Positions 12,911 to 19,433 of a stretch of 19,433 bases of DNA are shown here, one piece after another; position 1 is the first letter of the stretch; each line of letters starts with the position of its first letter. Under the pieces are notes generated by a model. It worked only from the letters and a program-made list of their open reading frames with translations, searched no databases and had not been told where the DNA came from. The stretch spans positions 1 to 19,433 of the forward strand of contig SKIM01000137.1 in assembly GCA_007116445.1 (NCBI GenBank), in the 5' to 3' direction. This DNA is from Natronohydrobacter sp. (GTDB lineage Bacteria > Pseudomonadota > Alphaproteobacteria > Rhodobacterales > Rhodobacteraceae). A program made the translations under genes and the position numbers.

Positions 12911-14809
12911 ATGTCCCGCAGTTTACTGGCGTGTCTTGCTGTTGGTGGCCTTGTCATGGCGCCTCTGTTGCCTCTGTCTGCGACGGAAACCGAGCCCCGG
13001 ATCATCGAAACGCATGGCTATTCTTTCTTCGGTGATCTGAGCTACGACGCGGATTTCGAGCACCTGCGCTACGTCAATCCCGATGCGCCCAAAGGCGGTG
13101 TGATTTCGATCTCGGCGCAGGGCACGTTCGATTCGATGAACCCGTTCACGCGGCGCGGGCGCGCGGGAGTGTTTTCCTCTTCGATCTACGAGAGCCTGCT
13201 TGAGACGTCGGAGCCGTTCGGCGGCGGTTTGGTCCCTGCGGACGCTTATGGTGAAAGCTATGGCCTGCTGGCGCATGCGCTGGAATATCCCAAAAGCAAG
13301 GATTGGGTGATCTTCCACATGCGTCCCGAAGCGCGGTTTTCCGATGGCACGCCACTGACAGCGCATGATGTGGTGTTTTCGCATGAGCTGTTTCTGGAGC
13401 AGGGGTTGCCGTCTTTTTCGCAAGGTGTGAGCGAACGCGTGACAGGGGCCGAGGCTCTGGACGATCACACAGTGAAATTCACCTTCGCGGAAGGGATTTC
13501 GCGCCGCTCGCTGATCGATCAGGTGGGCTCGACGCCAGTATTTTCAAAAGCGTGGTATGAAGACACCGGCGCGCGGCTGGACGAATCGCGCATGGAAATC
13601 TCGCCCGGTTCCGGCCCCTATATTCTCGACAGTTTCGAAGTGAACCGCCGCATCACCTATCGCCGCAACCCCGATTACTGGGGCAATGATCTGCCGATCA
13701 ATCGCGGGCGGCATAATTTCGATGAAATCCGGGTCGAGTATTTCGCCGATGGCGCTGCTGCGTTCGAGGCGTTCAAGACTGGGGAATACACGTTCCGCGC
13801 CGAGAATAATTCACGGCAATGGGCGACGGGCTACGACTTTCCGGCCATTGCGCGCGGCCATGTGGTGCGCGAAGAACTGGCCACAGGATTTGCGCCCACG
13901 CCAACCGGCTTCATTTTCAATCTGGAGCGCCCGTTCCTGCAGGATCGGCGCGTGCGCGATGCGATTTCGTTGGCCTGGAATTTCGAATGGACCAATGAGA
14001 CGCTGCAATACGGGCTGTTCCAGCAGCGCGTGAGCTTCACCCAGGGCACGCCGTTTCAGGCCGATGGGCCACCTGAGGGACTGGAGCTGGAACTGTTGCA
14101 GTCGCTGGGCGATCTGGTTCCCGAAACTGTGCTGACGGAACCTGCGCGCATGCCGCATAGTTCTGACGCCACGCGGCTGAGTGACCGGCGCAACATGCGT
14201 CAGGCCAAGGCGTTGCTGGAAGACGCCGGTTGGGAGGTCGATAGCGCCGGGGTTCTGCGCAATGCCGCCGGGGAGCGGATGACCATTGAAATCCCGGTCT
14301 CCAGTGCCGGATCGGCCACGATGGATGCGATTGTCGAAACCTTCACTCAGAACCTGCAAGGTCTGGGCATTGATGCCCGCTTCCAGCGCATAGACCCGGC
14401 CCAGCACACGGATCGCCGTCGGAATCGCGATTTCGACATGATTTTCGATCAGTATCGCGCCTTCATGGACACAGGCACAGGGTTGCGTCAGTCCTACGGG
14501 TCGGAAGCGGCAGGGGATGTGTTCAACCCCGCCGGGCTGCGCAGCGCGCTGGTGGATGCCGTGATCGAATTGTCGCTCGATGCCCCGGATGCAGAGACGC
14601 GCGATGCGGGGGTGATGGCGCTGGATCGTGTGCTGCGCTACGAGCATTTCATGATCCCGGTCTGGTTCAATGACACGGTCTGGCTGGCCTATTGGGACAT
14701 GTTCCGCCGCCCCGAAGAGATCCCGCCCTTTTCAACGGGTGAGCTGGATTTCTGGTGGTTCGATCAGGAGCGATTCGACGAATTGCGCGCGGCCGGGGCG
14801 CTGAGGTAA
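12911..14809 (+). CDS. yejA: ABC importer substrate-binding protein, YejA-like (SBP_bac_5)
   Basis: This 632-residue periplasmic protein has a signal peptide (about 1-24, MSRSLLACLAVGGLVMAPLL then LPLSA). It belongs to the family-5 solute-binding proteins. Family motifs include HGYSFFGDLSYDADFEHLRY, PKGGVISISAQGTFDSMNPF, FHMRPEARFSDGTPLTAHDV and ALSDGT-type open-close residues. It captures oligopeptides; in E. coli YejA works in uptake of microcin C and related peptides. The ATG at 12911 is preceded by AGGAGGAA, a near-perfect ribosome binding site; a TTG at 12905 is rejected. Length is near the family's usual 600 or so. It is first of four ABC genes, with only 3 bases before yejB. The ligand here is inferred. 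Confidence 0.93.
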   Translation: MSRSLLACLAVGGLVMAPLLPLSATETEPRIIETHGYSFFGDLSYDADFEHLRYVNPDAPKGGVISISAQGTFDSMNPFTRRGRAGVFSSSIYESLLETSEPFGGGLVPADAYGESYGLLAHALEYPKSKDWVIFHMRPEARFSDGTPLTAHDVVFSHELFLEQGLPSFSQGVSERVTGAEALDDHTVKFTFAEGISRRSLIDQVGSTPVFSKAWYEDTGARLDESRMEISPGSGPYILDSFEVNRRITYRRNPDYWGNDLPINRGRHNFDEIRVEYFADGAAAFEAFKTGEYTFRAENNSRQWATGYDFPAIARGHVVREELATGFAPTPTGFIFNLERPFLQDRRVRDAISLAWNFEWTNETLQYGLFQQRVSFTQGTPFQADGPPEGLELELLQSLGDLVPETVLTEPARMPHSSDATRLSDRRNMRQAKALLEDAGWEVDSAGVLRNAAGERMTIEIPVSSAGSATMDAIVETFTQNLQGLGIDARFQRIDPAQHTDRRRNRDFDMIFDQYRAFMDTGTGLRQSYGSEAAGDVFNPAGLRSALVDAVIELSLDAPDAETRDAGVMALDRVLRYEHFMIPVWFNDTVWLAYWDMFRRPEEIPPFSTGELDFWWFDQERFDELRAAGALR

Positions 14810-14812
14810 CCC

Positions 14813-15901
14813 ATGGGCGCCTATATCGCGCGACGCCTCGCTTTGATCATTCCCACGCTTCTGGGCGTGATGGTGATCAATTTCGTTCTGGTGCAATTCG
14901 TTCCGGGCGGCCCGATTGAACAGGTCATTGCCCAGATGGAAGGGCAGGGAAATGTCTTCGGCGGGTTTGACGGGGCCGGGGCGGATGTGAATGTCGGCGC
15001 GATCGAAAACGAGCGCTATCAGGGCGCGCGTGGCCTGCCGCCGGAATTCATCGCGCAGCTGGAGCGTGAATTCGGCTTCGACAAGCCGCCCGTCGAGCGG
15101 TTTTTGCACATGATGTGGAATTACATCCGATTCGATTTCGGCGACAGTTACTTCCGCTCGATCTCGGTGGTTGATCTGGTGATCGAAAAGCTGCCCGTCT
15201 CGATCAGTCTGGGGCTGTGGTCCACGCTCATCGCCTATCTGGTCTCGATTCCGTTGGGCATCCGCAAGGCCGTGCGGGATGGCTCACGCTTCGACACCTT
15301 CACCTCCGGGCTGATCATCGTGGCCTATGCGATTCCCGGTTTCCTCTTTGCGATCCTGCTTCTGGTGCTGTTTGCGGGCGGATCGTATTTCCAGATCTTC
15401 CCCGCGCGTGGCCTGACCTCGCCGCAGGAAGTCTGGGACCAGCTTTCGCCCATTGGCAAGGTGCTCGACTATTTCTGGCATATCACGTTGCCGGTCATCG
15501 CCTCGACCATCTCGGCTTTTGCGACGCTGACGCTGCTGACGAAAAACAGTTTTCTGGATGAAATCCGCAAGCATTATGTGATGACGGCGCGGGCCAAGGG
15601 CCTTGCCGAAAACAAGGTGCTTTACGGCCATGTCTTTCGCAACGCCATGCTGATCGTGATCGCGGGCTTTCCTGCCGTGTTCGTGGGCGTGTTCTTTGGC
15701 GGCTCGCTGATCATCGAGACAATTTTCTCGCTCGACGGGCTGGGGCGGCTGGCCTTTGAAGCGACTGTTGCGCGTGATTACCCGGTGATGTTCGGCACGC
15801 TCTTTGTTTTCGGGCTGATCGGGCTGGTGGTCGGGCTGATCTCGGATCTGATGTATGTCTGGATCGACCCGCGTATCGACTTCGAGTCGCGGGAGACCTG
15901 A
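14813..15901 (+). CDS. yejB: ABC importer inner-membrane permease, YejB-like
   Basis: This 362-residue permease belongs to the DppB/OppB type. The first membrane helix is near residues 10-30 (ALIIPTLLGVMVINFVLVQF) followed by VPGGPIEQ, and five further hydrophobic segments occupy about 129-345. A periplasmic insertion of about 80 residues follows the first helix. The EAA loop at about 254-275 (HYVMTARAKGLAENKVLYGH) contacts the ATPase. The gene starts 3 bases after the yejA stop, with GAGG inside the yejA end as ribosome binding site, so translation is probably coupled. It forms the membrane channel with YejE. Confidence 0.93.
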   Translation: MGAYIARRLALIIPTLLGVMVINFVLVQFVPGGPIEQVIAQMEGQGNVFGGFDGAGADVNVGAIENERYQGARGLPPEFIAQLEREFGFDKPPVERFLHMMWNYIRFDFGDSYFRSISVVDLVIEKLPVSISLGLWSTLIAYLVSIPLGIRKAVRDGSRFDTFTSGLIIVAYAIPGFLFAILLLVLFAGGSYFQIFPARGLTSPQEVWDQLSPIGKVLDYFWHITLPVIASTISAFATLTLLTKNSFLDEIRKHYVMTARAKGLAENKVLYGHVFRNAMLIVIAGFPAVFVGVFFGGSLIIETIFSLDGLGRLAFEATVARDYPVMFGTLFVFGLIGLVVGLISDLMYVWIDPRIDFESRET

Positions 15902-15904
15902 GTC

Positions 15905-17107
15905 ATGGACCAGCGCGCCGATGCTTTTGTCACCGCCCCCGATCCCTTGCCCGAGTCCGAGGGCACAGCCACCATGCCGCCACCGACCAAGCGCTTCGGC
16001 ATCACGATCTCCGCCCTCAATCGTCGCCGCTGGCGCAATTTCCGCGCCAATCGGCGGGCCTTCTGGTCGCTGATCATTCTGGGCGTGCTCTACGGTTTGT
16101 CCTTGTTTGCCGAATATATCGCCAATGACCGCCCCATCGTGCTCAGCTTTCGCGGTGAGTTGCATTTCCCCATTCGCAATTTCTACCCGGAAACGGCCTT
16201 TGGCGGTGATTTCCGAACCGAAGCCGTCTACCGCGATCCTGAAGTGCAATGCCTGATCCGTACCGGGGGGGCGGAGCTGTGCCTCGACGATCCGACCGAA
16301 GCCATGGCGCAGGCCGAAACCGGCTTTGTCGAGGGTGAGGAGATCGTGCCGGGCTGGATGGTCTGGCCGCTCATCCCCTTCAGCTACAACACGATCAACG
16401 ATATTGGCCGCGCCGCCCCCTCGCCGCCCGATGACCGGCATTGGCTGGGCACGGATGACACGGCGCGCGATGTTTTGGCGCGGGTGATCTATGGTTTCCG
16501 GCTGTCGATCACCTTCGCGCTGATCGTGACGGCGCTGACCTCGGTCATCGGGATTGCCGCAGGGGCCGTGCAGGGCTTTTTCGGCGGGCTTCTGGATCTG
16601 CTCTTTCAGCGCGTCATTGAGCTCTGGAACTCGGTGCCGTCGCTTTATGTGATCATCATCCTGTCATCGATGTTCGTGATGAATTTCTGGCTTCTGGTGT
16701 TCCTGATGACGCTGTTTGGCTGGACGGGGCTTGTGGGTGTTGTGCGCGCGGAATTCCTGCGCGCGCGCAATTTCGAATATGTCCGCGCCGCGCGCGCGCT
16801 GGGCGTGTCCAATGCCACGATCATGTTCCGCCATGTCCTGCCCAATGCGATGGTCGCGACGCTGACTTTCCTGCCCTTCATCATCACGGGTGTGATCGGC
16901 AGCCTTGCCGCGCTCGATTTTCTGGGCTTCGGCCTGCCGTCCTCCGCGCCCTCGCTTGGCGAGATGACGCTGCAGGCACGCAACAACCTGCAAGCGCCAT
17001 GGCTGGGTTTCTCGGCCTTTTTCACCTTCGCGATCATGCTGTCGCTTCTGGTGTTTATCTTCGAGGGTGTGCGCGACGCTTTTGACCCCAGAAAGACCTT
17101 CGCATGA
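15905..17107 (+). CDS. yejE: ABC importer inner-membrane permease, YejE-like
   Basis: This 400-residue permease belongs to the DppC/OppC type and has an N-terminal cytosolic tail of about 50 residues, a first helix near 53-70, and a large periplasmic segment (about 75-170). That long segment is usual for YejE and separates it from ordinary DppC. The motif HWLGTDDTARDVLARVIYGF begins at about 179, and the EAA loop at about 291-312 reads YVRAARALGVSNATIMFRHV. Five further helices follow. The start is 3 bases after yejB, and the stop overlaps the yejF ATG by 4 bases (ATGA at 17104-17107). Confidence 0.93.
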   Translation: MDQRADAFVTAPDPLPESEGTATMPPPTKRFGITISALNRRRWRNFRANRRAFWSLIILGVLYGLSLFAEYIANDRPIVLSFRGELHFPIRNFYPETAFGGDFRTEAVYRDPEVQCLIRTGGAELCLDDPTEAMAQAETGFVEGEEIVPGWMVWPLIPFSYNTINDIGRAAPSPPDDRHWLGTDDTARDVLARVIYGFRLSITFALIVTALTSVIGIAAGAVQGFFGGLLDLLFQRVIELWNSVPSLYVIIILSSMFVMNFWLLVFLMTLFGWTGLVGVVRAEFLRARNFEYVRAARALGVSNATIMFRHVLPNAMVATLTFLPFIITGVIGSLAALDFLGFGLPSSAPSLGEMTLQARNNLQAPWLGFSAFFTFAIMLSLLVFIFEGVRDAFDPRKTFA

Positions 17108-18708
17108 GCCGTGTTCTGGATGTCCGCGATCTGTCCGTGACCTTCCTGCAAGAGGGGCGCGAGGTGCGCGCCGTGCGCGGTGTCAGCTTCCATGTCGACA
17201 AGGGCGAAACCGTGGCGATTGTGGGCGAATCCGGCTCGGGCAAGTCGGTCAGCGCGCTTTCAACTGTGGGGCTTTTGCCCGATTCGGCGCAGGTCGCAGG
17301 TTCGGTTGCCTTCAAGGGCGCGGAGTTGGTTGGCGCGTCCGACCGGATGCTGCGACAGGTGCGCGGCAATGATATCAGCTTCATCTTTCAGGAGCCGATG
17401 ACCTCGCTGAACCCGTTGCACACGATCGAGATGCAGATCGCTGAGAGCCTGTCGCTGCATCAGGGCCTGGGCGGTGCGGCAGCGCGGGCGCGGGTGCTGG
17501 AGCTGCTTGAGAAAGTCGGTATCCGCGATGCAGAAAGCCGCTTGAGCGCCTATCCGCATCAGCTTTCAGGCGGGCAGCGCCAGCGGGTGATGATCGCGAT
17601 GGCGCTTGCGAACGGGCCGGAGCTGTTGGTCGCTGACGAGCCGACCACGGCGCTGGATGTGACGATCCAGGCGCAGATCCTGGAACTTCTGGTCGATCTG
17701 AAACGGGCCGAGGGAATGAGCCTTCTGTTCATCACCCATGATCTGAACATCGTGCGCCGTTTCGCGGATCGCGTCTGCGTGATGAAGGATGGCGAGATCG
17801 TTGAGCAAGGCCCGACGGCCGAGATTTTCGCAAGCCCCCGGCACCCCTACACGCAAAAGCTTCTGGCGGCAGAATCTACCGGGGAGCCTGCGCCGGTGCC
17901 GGCCAATGCTCAGGAAATCCTGCGCACCGACAGCCTGCGCATCTGGTTTCCAATCCAGCGCGGCTTTCTGCGCCGCACAGTGGGCCATGTGAAAGCCGTC
18001 AATGACGCGACGCTGACGCTCCGCGCGGGCGAGACATTGGGGATCGTGGGCGAATCCGGGTCCGGCAAGACGACGCTGGCGCTGGCGATCCTGCGGCTGA
18101 TTGCCAGCGAGGGGCCGATCTGGTTTGAGGGCGCGGATATTCAGGGCCGCAAATCCCGTGACCTGCGCGCGTTGCGCAGGCATTTGCAGATCGTGTTCCA
18201 GGATCCGTTTGGCAGCCTGTCGCCCCGCATGACGGTCGAGCAGATCATCGCGGAAGGACTGGGCGTGCATGGCGTGCCCCAGGGCAAGAGCGCGCGCGAG
18301 TTGGTGGCCGAGATCATGGCCGAAGTGGGCCTCGACCCCGCGACGATGGAGCGCTACCCGCATGAGTTTTCCGGCGGGCAACGCCAGCGCATCGCGATTG
18401 CCCGCGCGATGATCCTGCGGCCCCGGCTGGTCGTGCTGGACGAGCCGACCTCGGCGCTGGACATGACCGTGCAGGTGCAGATCGTTGACCTGCTGCGCGA
18501 GTTGCAGCGCAAGCACGGGCTCGCCTATCTGTTCATCAGCCATGATCTGCGCGTTGTGCGCGCGCTGTCGCATAAGGTCATCGTGATGCGCGCGGGCGAT
18601 GTTGTGGAAGCGGGCGCGATTGATCAGGTCTTTGATGCGCCGCGCAGCGACTACACGCGCCAATTGCTCGCCGCCGCGTTCGAGGTCAAGGCCATCGGCG
18701 CGGGCTGA
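17104..18708 (+). CDS. yejF: ABC importer ATP-binding protein with two fused nucleotide-binding domains, YejF-like
   Basis: This 534-residue protein has two ABC domains in one chain. NBD1 has Walker A GESGSGKS at 41-48, signature LSGGQ at 154-158 and Walker B LLVADE at 174-179. NBD2 has Walker A GESGSGKT at 316-323, signature FSGGQ at 422-426 and Walker B LVVLDE at 442-447. Both D-loops and switch histidines (FITHD, FISHD) are present, so both sites look active. The C-terminal oligopeptide-transporter extension of DppD/DppF type is seen after NBD1 (SPRHPYTQKLL) and in reduced form after NBD2. It energises import through YejBE. The start overlaps the yejE stop. A 16-base gap separates it from the glycosyltransferase. 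Confidence 0.94.
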   Translation: MSRVLDVRDLSVTFLQEGREVRAVRGVSFHVDKGETVAIVGESGSGKSVSALSTVGLLPDSAQVAGSVAFKGAELVGASDRMLRQVRGNDISFIFQEPMTSLNPLHTIEMQIAESLSLHQGLGGAAARARVLELLEKVGIRDAESRLSAYPHQLSGGQRQRVMIAMALANGPELLVADEPTTALDVTIQAQILELLVDLKRAEGMSLLFITHDLNIVRRFADRVCVMKDGEIVEQGPTAEIFASPRHPYTQKLLAAESTGEPAPVPANAQEILRTDSLRIWFPIQRGFLRRTVGHVKAVNDATLTLRAGETLGIVGESGSGKTTLALAILRLIASEGPIWFEGADIQGRKSRDLRALRRHLQIVFQDPFGSLSPRMTVEQIIAEGLGVHGVPQGKSARELVAEIMAEVGLDPATMERYPHEFSGGQRQRIAIARAMILRPRLVVLDEPTSALDMTVQVQIVDLLRELQRKHGLAYLFISHDLRVVRALSHKVIVMRAGDVVEAGAIDQVFDAPRSDYTRQLLAAAFEVKAIGAG

Positions 18709-18724
18709 CAGGGAGGCGGTCGGG

Positions 18725-19433
18725 GTGCGGATACTCTTCGTTCATCAGAATTTCCCCGGCCAGTTCAAGCATCTCGCGCCCGCGCTGGCCGCGCGCGGGC
18801 ATCAGGTCGCGGCGCTGACGGCGGAAAAGAATGCGCAGACGAGCGCAATCCAGACCTATCGCTATCCCATGCCCGACCCTGCGCCCGACCCGCGCGCCAC
18901 GCGGCTGGCCACGACCTACACCGCGATGACCGACCGCGCGCATCGGGTGGGGCGGGCGGCGGTGCAGCTGCGCGACAAGCTGGGCTTTGTGCCAGACGTG
19001 ATCTTCGGTCATTCCGGTTGGGGCGAGACGCTGTTCCTGCGTGAAGTCTGGCCCGAGGCGCGGCTTCTGGTCTATGCGGAATTCTACTATGCGACGCGCG
19101 GGCTTGATGTGGGGTTTGATCCGGAATTCAGTCCGGTTGATGCCTTTGGCGGTTTTTCCGTAACGGCGCGCCAGGCCCATCTTGCACTGGCCATGGTGCA
19201 GGCCGACGCGGCTCTGTCACCCACCGAATGGCAGGCCGACACCTTCCCCGCCTGTTTTCGCGACAAGATCACCATCACCCATGACGGGATCGACACGACC
19301 GCACTCACCCCTGACCCTGCCGCGCAATTTACGCTGCCCAACGGGCGCGGCTTGCGCGCGGGCGACGAAGTGCTGACCTATGTCGCGCGCAATCTCGAAC
19401 CTTATCGCGGCACGCATATCTTTCTGCGCGCTC
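18725..19433 (+). CDS. Glycosyltransferase, PF12000-type GT4 N-terminal domain (3' end outside window)
   Basis: From a GTG at 18725 the frame stays open to the window edge (236 codons). It begins VRILFVHQNFPGQFKHLAPA, then has PDVIFGHSGWGETLFLREVW, YAEFYY, GFDPEFSP, LSPTEWQADTFP and ITHDGIDT. These match the N-terminal domain of Glycos_trans_4_3 (PF12000) enzymes, which precedes a GT4 catalytic domain with a GT-B fold. GGGAGG lies 8 bases upstream, which supports the GTG start. The donor and acceptor are unknown; such genes often act in exopolysaccharide or surface glycan synthesis. At 16 bases after yejF it is probably in the same transcript. The C-terminal nucleotide-sugar-binding part is beyond the window. 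Confidence 0.88.
   Translation, partial: MRILFVHQNFPGQFKHLAPALAARGHQVAALTAEKNAQTSAIQTYRYPMPDPAPDPRATRLATTYTAMTDRAHRVGRAAVQLRDKLGFVPDVIFGHSGWGETLFLREVWPEARLLVYAEFYYATRGLDVGFDPEFSPVDAFGGFSVTARQAHLALAMVQADAALSPTEWQADTFPACFRDKITITHDGIDTTALTPDPAAQFTLPNGRGLRAGDEVLTYVARNLEPYRGTHIFLRA

Noticed and set aside
15284..18663. Long minus-strand open frames (15284-16441, 17566-18663) across yejB/E and yejF.
   Set aside because: They are antisense to clear ABC transporter genes and have no motifs of their own.

Overview
The window looks like chromosome from an alphaproteobacterium of the Rhodobacterales (Rhodobacteraceae / Roseobacter type). The grounds are the high G+C content, the FYDLN-acid protein (a small alphaproteobacterial family), membrane-anchored class I cytochromes c of the CycM type, a yejABEF operon followed by a PF12000-type glycosyltransferase, and a tRNA-linked integrase with a typical roseobacter N-terminus. 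These assignments come from reading motifs by eye; no database search was run.

Layout. Bases 1-41 hold the start of purM on the minus strand. A metallo-beta-lactamase-fold hydrolase of the persulfide-dioxygenase type diverges from it (183-1070). Next is a tRNA with a CAU anticodon (1122-1198). A scar of a lost mobile element begins 63 bp after the tRNA: an integrase remnant with one internal amber codon (1262 to about 1998), fused without a gap to the C-terminal half of a GlpR/DeoR-type repressor (about 1996-2435) that carries its own frameshift. On the minus strand follow a TSUP (TauE/SafE) permease with a TTG start, a BKACE (DUF849) beta-keto acid cleavage enzyme, and a membrane-anchored cytochrome c with a very long acidic Ala/Glu linker.

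The central block (5810-8406, plus strand) is a phosphate-control operon, phoR-phoU-phoB. It is preceded by a near-consensus Pho box and a short leader ORF that overlaps the phoR start. The pstSCAB transporter genes that usually lie between phoR and phoU in relatives are absent here. A YgjP-like metallopeptidase converges on phoB and overlaps its end. After it come a FYDLN-acid protein, tRNA-Ala(GGC) with a terminator, a gene-free stretch, an SdiA-regulated (YjiK-like) protein and prephenate dehydratase (pheA).

Divergent from pheA is a second, compact CycM-like cytochrome c ending in a strong terminator. The last third is a tightly packed operon yejA-yejB-yejE-yejF, an ABC importer for oligopeptides or microcin-C-like peptides, followed after 16 bp by a glycosyltransferase that runs off the window.

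Most of the window is ordinary core genome. The parts most worth a second look are the integrase::glpR fusion scar beside the tRNA, the pst-less pho operon with its leader ORF, and the cytochrome c with the long acidic linker. I did not find convincing evidence of a wholly new defence or mobile system.
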